Assembly: GCF_028769735.1 (NCBI RefSeq)
Contig: NC_088170.1
Location: forward strand, 41,518,920 to 41,582,919
From: Zonotrichia leucophrys gambelii
Lineage: Eukaryota; Chordata; Aves; Passeriformes; Passerellidae
Length of the DNA stretch: 64,000 nucleotides
Reading direction: 5' to 3'
A program made the position numbers and the translations under genes. Position 1 is the first letter of the stretch; each line of letters begins with the position of its first letter. The notes under the pieces were generated by a model. That model saw only the letters and a program-made list of their open reading frames with translations, was not told the DNA's origin and did not search any database. Positions 26,301 through 38,891 of the stretch are shown one piece after another.

Positions 26301-29300
26301 TTGCAAACAGTTGATAACGTTCTGCCACAGATTTGCTTTTGCATTTGAGAAATGGCCTTGGGCTTGACCGTTGACACATGAGCTCAGTTTTAGGATATAA
26401 ATTACAGACACTCTGTTAATCTCAAAGATTGCAGCAAAAAAAGAAGTCACTTAGACTTACTGTGTTTATTTTCCAGATGCACTGGTGGCTATGGAAAAAG
26501 CTATGAAACGGGACAAAATCATAGTGAATGATCGGCAGCTGGCGTGTGCCAGGATTGCCTCTGCAGAGGGACAGGATTACCTGAAGGGAATGGCAGCTGC
26601 TGGCAACTATGCCTGGGTTAACCGCTCTTCCATGACTTTCCTAACACGACAGGTAGGAACAGAGTTGTCTCTGATGCAGATATTTTTTTCCTGCTTCATC
26701 CCTGACATAGAGAACAGAGAGTAGTTGCACTATTTAACTTTATTTCATTTGTGTGTTTCTTAAACTGTTTTTTTCCGGAGAGACTTGCACAAAGCTGTAG
26801 TCCTGACAATCTATCTGAAACCTCTCAACATCACCAGGTTGTACTTGGCAGAAGCTGCTTAAGCAGTATTTTTGAAAACGCCTTGAGCTGGAAACAGAGG
26901 ATATAAGAAAACTGAGGGTTTATTGCTAAAATTGGGGTTTTTTGTTGCTAAAGCCAGCTTTTCAGAGTTGCACAAATTTGCCTAATTGATTTCTGACTGA
27001 ATTACAACAGGAAGCTGCCAGTGGGCAGAGAAACAATCTATGCAGTCCAATTCTGTCATTCTCAGCACTGTTGTATTCAGTTCCACTGTGGCTGAATTAT
27101 GATGATCTTGTATCTCACATCCTGATTTGTTCTCTTTTTAGGCTTTTGCCAAAGTGTTCAACACAACCCCAGATGACCTTGACATGCACGTTATCTATGA
27201 TGTGTCTCACAACATTGCCAAGGTGGAACAGCATGTGGTGGATGGAAAGGAGCGGACTCTGCTGGTGCACAGAAAGGGATCAACCAGGGCCTTCCCCCCT
27301 CACCATCCTCTTATTGCTGTTGATTATCAAGTAAGTTTACCTTTGGGAGAAGGAAATAGAGAATTCTGAATTAATCAGACAATTTTTAGACAGATACCTA
27401 AATGCTGTGAGTTAATTTTTTAAGGTAACAGCACTGGAACGCTGGTGGGATGGCAGTATTCAGCTTCTGTGTGTGTTAGATCTTTGGGGCACTGAGCTTC
27501 TCTTTCTGCTCCAGACACAAAATGGTTGGAAGAACATGAAAGGAAAGAAGTCCTTTATGGACTTCAGGATTCAGTGGTTTGCCTTGTCTGTCTGTTGGAC
27601 ACAAGGCTTTTGATCTACTGGTCTGCATCTTTCAGAGCAGTTAGTTTTCTAGAATGCTTTGATTCCAGGCACCTGAGACAACCAGGGATGCTCTCAAGGA
27701 ATGTTAATCTGACTTCCTTTTCTGGAGACACAGTTCATCTCAGATTTTTATTAAGAATGAGATTTTTCAGCTTTTTCTTACGAATGAATGCTTTGCATCC
27801 ACAGCTGACTGGACAGCCTGTTTTGATCGGTGGCACAATGGGCACCTGCAGCTATGTCCTCACTGGCACAGAGCAAGGCATGACTGAGACCTTTGGAACT
27901 ACTTGCCATGGAGCTGTAAGTCAAGAAGTTATTTCAGGGAGGCATTGGGATGAGACTTCATCCAGAGAACAAGTTGTTGAAGGGTCAGCCAATTTGTGAT
28001 TCCTCTGGTGGTCATACAAGCAGACATTAGCCTTGCCAGTAGTCCTTGCCCAGGAGAACTGCAAGGTAGAAGTCTTGGTCCCTTACTGAGTAGTTATGAC
28101 TCCTTCTGCAGAAAACCTAGGGGATACTGCTCTTTATAAGGCAGATGTTAGGATGAAGATATGGAGAATAAGCTTATTTTACGAAATTCTGATACCTCTG
28201 AGCTAACTAGGGGGTTAACTGGGCTGAGGCTGTCTATATATAAAACTCCTCAGTAGTTAAAAGGTGTTTTCTCCCCTGTTATTCATAGTGTGAGACAATG
28301 ACTGAGGAAGAGAAGCGTCTTCCAGTAAATTCCAAGTCCTGAATACTGTTTGGTTTGGGTAAAATGACACTTGCAGACAAGTGTGTTATACAAATGAAAC
28401 TTTCCTACTCATCATACCAGAGGTGTGATTTTGCAGGAGCCAGTGACCTGAAGGCCAAATTAATTTCCTGTCTTCAGATTTACTGTGGTCTATGCTCTCA
28501 GTCATTCTGTGTTTGCTTATAATGCAATAATGGGTTTTTTTGATGAGAAAGAGTTTTGTTTTTCCAAACTGCTACAAAAAGTAGAACTAACACAACTGTT
28601 GGCCTAGGGTCGTGCACTGTCTCGAGCCAAATCTCGACGTAACTTGGACTTCCAGGACGTACTGGACAAGCTGGCTGACATGGGCATTGCCATCCGTGTT
28701 GCTTCTCCCAAACTGGTCATGGAAGAAGTGAGTTTAGTACTTCATTATCTTAGAAGGAAAAGGAGGGTCTTGCTCCCTGGCTGAATGACCCTCCCTGACC
28801 TGATTTTTTGCAGTGCTAAGCAATTGTCAGTACTGTAAATATGCAGCTTGTGTGATTTCTGATAGAGCTGTAAATTTTTTTGGAAAATGATGTAAAATGT
28901 TCTCTAACCTAAAAGCATGCTGAAAGGCGAGATGCCTGATTGACAGGTTTTGGGGGTATGTTTTTTCCTCTTCTGCCTGGTGATAGGGATAATTGCTGTC
29001 TTTGTGTGAGCATCTACAAAAGTAGCTATGTTTTATGGATTTTCTTCTTGAATGGTGTTCTCCCTGCCTTAAATTTACCTTACTCGGCAGCTTTCATGTA
29101 GATTAGTAGCATCTTGAAAGATCCTCTTTTAAGATGAACTCCTATATTTGCTTAAGAAGAGAACTCTGAATGGTCAGAGAACTTGGAGTATTATGACTTC
29201 CAGTTCTTCTGCATTAATGTGAGCATGCCTTTTCTGTTCACAACCTCACTCATAAAAGTGTTAATCATTTGGCACTATGCTTTTCTGGGTGTTGGTGTTA

Positions 29301-29869
29301 TATGAACATATTGATCACATTAAAGTCTGTATTTAAGAGCAGCTTCCTTGTCAGAATAGGGGCCAGAGGGGGAAAATCTAGAGTTAAACCTTGACTGCTG
29401 TCACTAAGGAGCAGTGAAGATAAAACTTAAAGGCAACCTGTAAAGAACAAGTTGGAATCACTTCCTACTAGATAATGAGGCTTGCAATTCTAACATGCTG
29501 GGGCACTCATTATCTGAAAAACTGGATTAAAATAGCTAATATTTTATCTGAAATATGATGAGAGCTTATTTGGAAAGCTAAGTGTCTTACACATTTCTTA
29601 GATCCATCAGGTGGACAGATTCTCTATATGTTCACTTACTTCTACACTCTTCATTGACATGGTTATTTTTGTGAAGAGTGGATTTCAAAAGCCCACGCCT
29701 GATTTCCTGTGACTATCAGTTGTTTATAGTTTTGTCTTTTCTTTTTTTTCCCCCCCTCCAGGCACCAGAGTCTTACAAGAACGTGACTGATGTGGTTAAC
29801 ACCTGCCATGAAGCTGGCATCAGCAAGAAAGCCATTAAACTGAGACCTATTGCTGTTATAAAAGGCTAG
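20068..29869 (+). CDS. RTCB: RNA-splicing ligase RtcB homologue (12 exons, 505 aa)
   Basis: Coding exons: 20068-20160, 20259-20337, 21250-21317, 22799-22898, 23972-24128, 24724-24880, 25996-26155, 26477-26652, 27142-27330, 27805-27915, 28618-28737, 29762-29869 (stop TAG). All junctions are GT-AG with matching phases, and the sum is exactly 505 codons plus stop, the length of the human protein. RTCB is the catalytic subunit of the metazoan tRNA ligase complex. It joins 2',3'-cyclic phosphate and 5'-OH RNA ends using GTP and divalent metal, in pre-tRNA splicing and in XBP1 mRNA splicing during the unfolded protein response. Metal ligands are present in DINCGVR (C122), GAGNHYAE (H227), HSGSRGLGH (H259) and DVSHNIAK (H353). 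The guanylylated histidine is H428 in TTCHGAGR. Protein sequence is nearly invariant from human; one visible difference is R31 at the end of exon 1, where I recall Gln in human. The gene is intact, with no frameshift. Confidence 0.98.
20379..20638 (-). mobile_element. CR1 LINE 3' fragment in RTCB intron 2 (antisense)
   Basis: On the + strand it begins with the antisense CR1 tail ('acagaatcaggcggtttgga', 'agacctctaagatcattgag'). Read on the minus strand it encodes the well-known CR1 reverse-transcriptase C-terminus, including [21 protein letters not shown], then a stop. It lies about 40 bp downstream of the exon 2 donor, at the edge of the CpG island, and its + strand right end adjoins GC-rich DNA. 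The minus-strand frame is fairly intact, implying a younger insertion than the 1,038-1,440 copy. Confidence 0.9.
20747..20902 (+). repeat. GC-rich 52-bp tandem repeat, 3 copies
   Basis: Three consecutive 52-bp units at 20747-20798, 20799-20850 and 20851-20902 begin gccgctgtggcgggctgtgc and end gtccctgagt. They are identical except that the last unit ends with AAT in place of AGT. The array lies in RTCB intron 2, about 110 bp beyond the CR1 fragment. Since 52 is not a multiple of 3, each copy is read in a different frame, which produces long spurious open frames on both strands. Confidence 0.95.
23550..23586 (+). repeat. Short AT-rich direct repeat
   Basis: Two 17-bp copies (cttataagtatttatta and cttataactatttatta), differing at one base, are separated by 3 bp in RTCB intron 4. 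This is a minor local duplication with no visible role. Confidence 0.8.
24541..24690 (-). mobile_element. Old CR1 LINE fragment in RTCB intron 5 (antisense)
   Basis: The series 'taatttaggttggatgggat', 'gttgcacaaggccatatcca' and 'gttttgaggatatccaagga' is the antisense of the CR1 3' region. It is well diverged and stops about 30 bp before the acceptor of RTCB exon 6 at 24,724, so part of that exon's upstream splicing signals may come from CR1. Confidence 0.75.
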
Positions 29870-30763
29870 GAGCCAACAAGGCACCCATGTCTCCAGGCCT
29901 TACACAAAACTGACTAGAGTTATCATCTTCCCACACCTCTTGGGCTCTGTAGGATGCTCAAATATCACATTCCTGTTCTGGAAACAACAGCTGAGGATAC
30001 ACCTATTTTTACCACTCCTAGCCATAATTAATGCCCCTCCTCCTTGTTATATGGCGTTGTTTTCCTGTGAGGACGGGGCAAAGAAATACGTAAGTCTTGG
30101 TTTTTATATGCAGTCCTTCCTCCATTTCCCTGCTCAGGCAGGACTTCAGACTTGCCTGAGTTGTCACTAAGTGCTGTGCTGCAAGACCACCTCCATCATT
30201 GAAGGTGGTGTTTGAACCAGAGCTGCTGTCACCCCACCTGAGTGCCTGGAGCTCTTTCTACATGTGGAAGTACTCTGATAGACAAGGTGTTGCACTACAT
30301 AGTCTGTACTGCTGCATGTTTTCTGGTAATTGGGTAAGAAATCTGCAGTTGGGACTAGTCTCCTGCTCAGGTTGAGAGGGGCTAGCTAAGCTGGAGACAC
30401 TGTCTTACCCCAGCCTCTCCCATTTAACACAGCACCTGGTGAATTTGGCTCAGGACAAGTAGGCATTCCACAGGTTTTTGGAAAATCTGAGTAGAACTGA
30501 GTATGTTGCCTTGAGAGGTTTTGTTTGCCTAGTAAAAGTTGTGACTTAACTTAGGGATGTGCTAATCCAACATTTTAAGAAGCTCTGAGCATGTGAAAGT
30601 TGGGTTGGGTAATGCTGCTCACTGTGTCCCACAGCTCTGATTCAATGGAGCCCAGTTTCGGAGTCAGGCCCAATGCAGTGGGACTTAGAGTGTTTCTTTT
30701 ACATTCATTAACCAAGGCTGGAGGGGAAGTTGACCATCCCCACTGGATCATTTTGGGGATTAC

Positions 30764-30769
30764 AATAAA
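30764..30769 (+). terminator. RTCB: RTCB polyadenylation signal
   Basis: AATAAA lies 895 bp after the RTCB stop codon and is followed within 20-30 bases by a GT-rich element (gtggcagtgtgtctgtgtc). This is the usual arrangement for cleavage near 30,785-30,790 and gives a 3' UTR of about 0.9 kb. The intervening sequence has no other feature. Confidence 0.75.
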
Positions 30770-33372
30770 ATGGGAAGATGGATGTGGCAGTGTGTCTGTG
30801 TCACGTTTATTCTGTGTACTTGAAAGCAGCCAACAGACATTTTAGCCACATACGAGCTTGAAACGCGCTGCCTTTTGTGACTTCAGGTGATGGATCTTGC
30901 AGAGAATGTGGAGATGGCAGGATTTCTGCAGGATACAAGGAAGGGCAGTGCAGTGCTGTTTTCCCAGCTCGGTTTTGACAGGAGTGTGTTGGCTGTTACC
31001 TGTCCTGCCGAGCCCACCACCGAGCCCACCACCAGGCTGCCTGCAAGGCTGGATGCCGGCACAAGAGGGCGGCTGCAGGGAAACAACAGCCCAAAGCCAC
31101 AGGGGAGCCTGCCAAGGACTCTGTAAGGGGAGCAGATGGTGATTGATGGACTGCAGTGCCTTTTGATGAAACATCCCTTTAAGTGCAGGATCTTAGAAGG
31201 CATAATGGCATTTCACTGTTGTAATCCCTTTGTTCTTACGGGGTTTTTAGGTTCAAATACTGTGTTTGTGCAGGTTCAGAAGCAGCACATGTGCTTATAG
31301 ACACTGCTATGAGTTCTTACGGGTTTGAACTTACAGTTTCTTGTTTCCCCCTCCTTTCTTCAGTGGAACACTTCCAGATTGACATTTCAGAGGTCTGAGA
31401 CATACTTGCTGAGTTTAAAACAAAAATCATTTCACCTAGAAATGTGAATTAGACTCCAGTGACTGAAAGAAAAATTGGTCTCAAATCTTCTACAAAAGTC
31501 TATGTTCCTTGCACAAGTTTCTGTCTATAAATACTTCAGCTTCTTTGATGTGGAATGTAAGGGGAAAAAATTCACATATAAAAAAATTCACATTTAAAAA
31601 TAAGCATTTCACAAATACAGTTCTCCTTCCAACTTCTACTTACTGTTACCATTAAGGGACAAATTTAAGTTTTTTACAAGCAGAAATCATAAGTACCATG
31701 GAGGTGCTGTCATATGCATGGGATGCATGCCTTATGACCTCTGATCATCAGTGTTTATGCATTAGCAGTCAAGATTGCAAGAAGAGCTGTCAGTTTTGGT
31801 TTCCTGTTACAAAGCTGGTGTTAGTTTTGGTTATATATTTTGCTGTATGAAGTCAAGTGCTGGTTTCCTTACCACCTAAAAATGAAAGGAAAAATGTAAG
31901 ATGTCTCCCAGTTCTTTGTTTGAACCAGGATTTTTTTTCCAGTTCAAGTGTGTCTTTTTTCTGCAAATAGGGTTGTCCACCAACTTTTTTTTTATTCTGC
32001 ATTTTAAAAAATAAATTATAAGAGGTGTTAGGTAGAGAAGACATGCAGTATTAAATTTCATGTGCTGAAATACAGATGGATCTGCAGGAGCATTTTGACA
32101 ACACCAAAGAACCAGTGTGATTATTGAACTATCTCTGCTTCCATGGGGGATTACTAAGAACTCTAAGAAATTCCTGTTGATGATGCACTTTCCTCCCCAA
32201 GAGACTGAAAAAGCCTTGGTGAATGAGTGCTAGGCCCTTTTTTCCCTGGGATACCACACTTAGGAGATCTGGTCTACATCTACCCTTGGCACTGCTGCAC
32301 ACTTCTGCTGCACAGGCACTCAGCTGTTCCCTGCCTAAGTTCAGCTGATTCACTCATCTGTGGTCTGCAGCAGAAGGTTTGTTGGCTTGCACAGAGTGTC
32401 TGCACTGTCTGCACTTCAGTTGCCTTTGGGTGACTCTCAGAAAGCCCTGGGATTGCACCCCAAGCTGGGGGTGCTGTTTGTGGGGTGCAGTGGCAGCTGG
32501 AAGGGGCAGCACTCACCGCTGGGGTGCAGCTGATGGCCTCCCTTGACTTGGTCACACTTTGTGTTCCCCAGGTGCCTAACTTCCTGAATTCAGCCTCTCC
32601 CAAGGGAAACCTGAGCGCAGCCAGGTAAGCTGCTGGGGTGTATTTGCACCATACTGCACACCTCACGGGTTGGGAGCCTGGTGTCTGATGTTTATCGCCT
32701 GGTGTCACATTTGTCACCATCCTAAGTGGGATTCTGGGATTCCTCTTCCCTCTGCTCTGCCTTTGCCTGCTGGAAATGCAGCTCTGCACACACCACTTCC
32801 CCCTACGCTGGTGGTCCCAGGCTGGTGTTCTGGCCCAGGAGGAGCAAGTGATCTCTGACACATCTCTGGCACAGGCACCCCACTCTCCTCCACTCTCCTT
32901 TGTTCTTCTCAAACATAAACACACTTAACTGGCCTCTTCTCCCCCCACTGCCCCAGAGCAATCAGACAGAGCCATGTCCCTCCTGCAGTGTGTGCCAGCA
33001 CACTCCCTGCTTGCAGGAAAGCTTCACTGCAGCAGCCAGCCCTGCTGTACCTGGCATTCGCTTTGCTCTCTGGAGCCCTATCCTAGCCCAAATGGTTTTG
33101 ATCACCACAAATTTGTTTTAGATTTGTTTTTCTGACTGGAAAGGTGGCAGTGGGAGGTGTACTGTGGAAGAGCAGGAGCTCTGCAGTCCCCAGACGGGGA
33201 GATACTGGGTACAGGTGCTTTGTCCTCTGCACTATGGGAGGAAGAAGAGGGTGACTTCCTGGCACTCACAAACACCAATAATTATGTGGTTTCTGGTGGG
33301 GTTTTTGTTTGCAATATGTAGCAGGAGGGTGGGGGTCATGCTGAGCAATGCGTGAGGTGGGAGAGCAGAGGG

Positions 33373-33440
33373 CACAGAAATCCCTCTGTCCCCCATGGCA
33401 GATGTGCACAGAAATCCCTCTGTCCCCCATGGCAGATGTG
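33373..33440 (+). repeat. 34-bp perfect tandem duplication
   Basis: The unit beginning cacagaaatccctctgtccc occurs twice back to back (33373-33406 and 33407-33440) without a mismatch, suggesting a recent local duplication in noncoding DNA. Confidence 0.95.
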
Positions 33441-36400
33441 CAGCTTGGTCTCCTCAGGCAGCCAACCATCCCCTGCCTGAGGAGCTGCTGCTGGCTGTCA
33501 TAGTGCTCAGCACATCCCCATCTTGGTGCACCCTTGTTCCCAAACCCCATAAGACTGCTTTGGGTCATGTTGTATATATAAATTCAGAAACCAAAATAGT
33601 CACTAGTCTTAATTGCGGAGATTATGACCAGGAAAGGGAAGTTGAATCATCTGCCAGCACTTAATTTAACATTTACTAGGTTAGCAAAAGGCACGCAGGG
33701 GCTAGGCTGCCCTCACATGCTGAGGTGTTTGAGTCAGCCTTGTATATTGGAGCCTATTCCAAGAAACCACCTGGTTACCCAGCTCTCAGCTCTTAAGAAT
33801 TGTAACCTGTTTGTGCTTTTAATCTTAAAACCAAACAAACCAAAAACCTGCTTGTTTTATTTTTAACTAACGCTTGTTATTGTGGTGCTTTAAATTTGTG
33901 TCATTCACAGACAAGTTATCAACCTTTAAAACCATAGGTAGGCTGATGAGTTCCTCTACTGTTTCCCTGCCAAATGTTTAACCAATTCTTGGATGAGGAC
34001 TGAAAAGGTATCATTGTAAATTATTCTTTCCCTCAAAGGTATTTATACTGTAGCTGTTGCTAAAGGGATTTTCTCCGCCTTTCATTGGAGTGTTTTTGTC
34101 AGGCAGATACACAGAGCCATGACAAGCCCTTTCTCTCCATTTTGAGTATTTTGAGTATCTGTATATTTTGAATCTACCCAGAAAGGTCTTTGCCCATCTT
34201 CTGACACAAGCTGTGCATGTCTGCAGGGCTGGAGCCCTTTCATGGTGGAAGAACTGAGCCCTGCAGAGGAGGAGAAAACTCCATCCGGGAGCCTTTGCCC
34301 AGCCCGAGACGTGGGGCTGTGCTGGCAGGAGGGTGCCTGTGGGTGCAGGCAGTGCTGGGTGCCCTCCTACCCCAGCAGCCCCAGTGGGCCCTCCATGGCA
34401 CAGCATCTCTCCCCAGGGAAGGGAGCTCAGGGGGACTGCAGTGCCCCTGGGCAGCTGCCAGCGAGCAGGGAGGGAGAGCCCTGCCTGCAGGCACGGTGTG
34501 CCAGCAGCTAAGCTCCTGTCCTATCCTCACTCCAGGGCTGTGGGGTGAGCTGGCCTTCACAAGTCTCATCAGGAAGTCCAGGAGATGTGCAGCCTGCTGG
34601 CTGCTCTTCTGCCAGACCCCATGAGCTCTTCTATTAATGGCCAGTGGATGAGGCAGAAGTTTTATCTTGATAGAGAAACACAAAGCCCTGCTTGTGCCAA
34701 TATTCCTTTCCTTGTCTCTCAGTTAGAAATTCCAACAATTTGATGATTATCAATAGCAGCCAAAAGCGCCGTTGCTGTCTCCTTTTCCCCTGCTTCTCTG
34801 GCAGAAAGTGAATCCTCCATCACAGACTGGTCCTGGAAAGAAAAGTTCAGCTTAAGGCTCAGACATTCAAATCCCTCATGGATTTTCCAGTCTGTACCAA
34901 GTCACTCCATCTTCCCGTGTCTTGGTGCTCTATTTGCAAATGGGAATAAAAATTAATTCCTTCAATCTCACTTTTTATTTGTCTTTCCTATTTAAATACG
35001 AGTCTGTGATTCAGGGACCAGATCCTTTTGCACCTATGAGTGCTGCTGATCACAGTGGTACCTCTCTGTGAAGCGTGGCCTCAGCTGTCCCATGCTCAGT
35101 GTGTGCTGGCTTCTCCTGAGGCTTCAGTGCAGCTGGAGGGATGGGTTCATTCCTCTCACAATCCAAACTGCAAGTAGGAGAGAGTGTAAGCTGTTCTGAA
35201 TTTCAAGTAGTCACAGCAAAATTTAGAATAACTTTTTCCTCGTCTTCTGGCTAGAACACAGAGCCACTGAGCCAGACTCTCTCCTGGAGTTCAGTGTTAG
35301 TGAGTGCCTAAATTCCTCTGTGCCCATGTAAAATGCTCAATGTGCCATCTTTGTGTGCTAAGGGGCAGAAGCTGAGAGGGTGTCGGGTTGCTCTTTCAGG
35401 GTGGACCAGGGAAAGGGGCGGTGTTAGGTGAATGCTTTCAGTCAGGAAACATTCAGCAATGGATGTCAGCACATGGAGGTTCATTTTCCTTTACATCACA
35501 CTTCACAGTCCTACCTGAAAAACCTTGAACTCTAAAGATCAAATTAAAATGCTGCATGTCAGGGAAGAAAACAATTAAAAGGCCTCCACCTTTGGTTTCA
35601 AACATATCCTTATGGATCAACCAGAAATTGTTCTGCTCTTCAGCTAGCCATGTTTACCATGGGAGCTAGCCCTTAGTGTCGTGCCATGAGATGTGATGGG
35701 CCCTGAGTCAGTGCCAGAGTCCACTTCCCCAGCCTGCAGGGCCTCTCGTGCCAGTGTCACCTCAGCTCTGCCTTTGCCACCTGCACCTACCACCCTCCCC
35801 AGGCTCCATGGCACCACCAGGGATGAAAGGCTGGGTTCACTGTGGTTTGTGTTCAACCCACCTTTCACAGTGCCTGGTGGACCCATCTCCCCCCCTCCCA
35901 TCTTTGGTGACTCAGCCAAAGAATTTTAATCTCCATGGTCTGTCTGTAGGTGTAAAATGTAATTCAGTGGAGTTGGGCTTTTTTATCCCGAAGCCACGAA
36001 ACTGTTGTCAGAAGAAATTGATACACGCAAGTGAGGGGAACAAAGTGCTGCTGGGGAGGATTTGACTCAAGACAGCACTTCAAATGGAAATTTCCCTGTT
36101 TGAAGTGGAAACATCCTTCATCCCTACCCCTTTCATTTCTGTTATGCTGTGGGAGCGGGGGCTCAGGGGGTCTGTTCAGGGGAGGGGTGGCTCCTGCTCT
36201 GGCTCTTGTCCACAGGAGGTTCCTGTCTCCTGGCTGTGGGTGCCCTCACTGCTCATGGGAGCCCTGGGGAAATGTTTTTTTTGGGGTGAAGGGGCTCCTG
36301 CAGCCCAGCTTGGAAGCACCTCAGCCACTGCCCTGCTGCCCCAGGGCTGCAGGCTGGGAGCTCTCCATGCCTGACCAGCTCTGGGCATGCAGGTCTGTCC

Positions 36401-38740
36401 ATGTAAACACCGAGCCTATCCCAGGCACCTCAGATCAAATCACAGGCTCTTCCCCTTCCTTCAAAGACATCTGAAGCCTAAAGGAAATAGATCAAACATG
36501 TAAATTTGAACTGAGATTAATTATACATTTGCAACTGGAGGGGGAAGGAAAAAAAGTCATTAAGGTTTGACTGCATTAACTATGCCTGTGGGGATGTTTC
36601 TTTGTCTCTGCATGTGATGACACTCCATGAGATACCAGGTCTGGTTCCACCAGATCTCAGGAAAAGCCTTAGAGGCTTCAGGAGACCCTGCAAATGTGTT
36701 TCAGCAGGCGGCAGATGAGGAGAAGGAAGCACAGCCTGCTCAGAGCACTGGAGGAGCCTTTGTTGAGTGGCTGGAGGCTACTTCTCAGCTACCCGATTTC
36801 AAACAAGTCTAATTATCAGTTGGATAGGGTTCAGGACACCGAGGGAGCTGCCAGATCTTTCATGAGGAGGTAAGTTTGTCCCACTGAATTTAGGATTAAA
36901 AAAAAATCAGGAAAGACGGATATAATTTAATTTAACCATGGAAGTGTTGTCTTACATCCATAATGAACCAGGTGGAATATACTCCTAGTTCTATCTGGCA
37001 GCCTGGTTTATACACACTTTTCCTTTGGAACATTTGTGTTGATATACTTTTATCTAAAACCTGGCTGAAATGAAGAGGCACTGGAAATTTCACTATAAAA
37101 CCTGTTTTCCAAAGAGCTCCATCCCAATGAGTCTCATTAAAAATTAGCACGTGATCTTCCAGAAATCTCAACAGCTCTTCAAACCTTTTGAACTTTTTTT
37201 ACTCTGCCCTACAAACTACCTTTTCTTAAACCTTTCCAAGTAAACTTTAAATAAGTCTAATGAATTTCCCATTCACATGTTTCATGGTGTGGAAGCCTTA
37301 AGCCTTCAGATCTGCTAAGTCACTTTCCTAATTGTTGCAGTGAAGTTGCTGTCAATATTTGAGCATACACTTGTGAACTTCGTTCTCAGCATTAAAAGTT
37401 AGGGCTAGCTGAAAGAAGGGAATGCTTGCAGAAAACAAAAATAAACTCAAAAATTGCCTCTGTTTTGTGGGCATGACTCAATACAAATATATTTTTTTTA
37501 CATTGTTTCTCATTATATTCTTCCAAACTGAAAACAGCCTCATTTACAGATTGGCAGAATAATATTTTTCTTATCTGTAAAACTTCAGGTATAAAGTAAA
37601 ACACACATCCTGATGATTGCTGGGCAGGGGTTGCTGCTGCTATTGTCACACCTGAGTCCCAGGTTGTACCAGCTGACACCTGCCCACGCTCCAGCCCTGC
37701 TCTCCAGCCCCTGGTGCCTGCTCTCCCAGGTGCTCTGTGGTGTTTGCCCCACTCGGATCTGTGCCTACACCTGCATGCCAGGCTTCAGTGCTGCACTCTT
37801 CATCTCTTGCAATCACGGACTATGTGGGAACTCACCAGTGGCTTTCTCAGGGATGCTCTTCTTACCCTCTGCTTCAGCCATTGAAAGTCTGGCCAGAGAC
37901 CCCACTAGACTGTTCTTAGGAAAAAAATAATCCTGAGACTGTAAAAGTACTCCTTAAGGCAGTGACAGTGAAATTCCAGTAAAGTTTGCAGAAACTAACC
38001 AATGCTCAAAGAGTTTTGTCAGAAGCAAATTTAAAAATGTTTAAATGCAACATGTTTTTCAATCACAGAGCCAGCTAATTTCATTCACCTCTGAAGGCAC
38101 TGACCACTTGTAGCACAGAGCAATTCAGCTGTTTCATGGTGGTGGCATTGCTGCTGTTCTGTCTTTTCAAAGCAAGCTCCCCCAACACATGCAGCTCCAG
38201 CTCAGCACCCTCATGAAACTTGCTTTTAGTAAAAATTGAACCAGCTGGTAACTGAATGAGCTTCTCAGGATAATATAAACACCGCTTAATAACCTTATGC
38301 TTTATGGGCTTGTTAATGTAAATGGAAATTTTAAAGCTTTCATGGTGCTGCAAAATGCAAAGCTATGGAGCACACTGCATAAACAGAGACAAATTCCTTG
38401 CATTTGTACTGCTTGTCATGCTGACAGCTTTGATCTGTCCTAACAGGGCCCTCAGGATCTGCACCACTGCCTGCAATGGGGCATTGCCCCTGTGAACCAG
38501 GGCTGCAGCAGCATCGCCCAGGTGTGTTGGGGGCAAACTGCCGGGGCTGGGGGCTGAGGGAGGAAACAGGGGAACAGGGCAGGGCTTTTCATGGCTTTTT
38601 GCCTGGCTCCAGCAGTGGTCTGCATTGGTCAGCAGTGGAATGCTCATGGCAAGGAGGATGCCAGCGGCATTGTTGTCATGACAGCCTGGTAGAGAGATTT
38701 ATTTGTCCCTGCCACCCTCACTGCAACTGTAATATAAGGG

Positions 38741-38891
38741 AATGGGATGGGATGGGATGGGATGGGATGGGATAGGGTAGAACAGAACAGAACAGAACAG
38801 AACAGAACAGAACAGAATAGAATAGAATAGAATAGAATAGAATAGAATAGAATAGAATAGAATAGAATAGAATAGAATAGAATAGAATAGC
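38741..38891 (+). repeat. Compound pentanucleotide microsatellite
   Basis: Three adjacent 5-bp arrays form one block: (GGGAT)n at about 38,741-38,773, (AACAG)n at about 38,780-38,815 and (AATAG)n at about 38,816-38,891. The minus strand has no stop codons through the block and encodes artificial YSILF repeats. These are not a protein. Confidence 0.95.

Noticed and set aside
32280..32924. 214-residue minus-strand open frame
   Set aside because: The composition is noise-like, no domain is recognisable, and there is no promoter or splice structure.
38081..38353. 90-residue minus-strand open frame with ordinary-looking protein composition
   Set aside because: I considered an unknown exon, but saw no family match, no consistent splice-site pair and no neighbouring exon. 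It is left unannotated.
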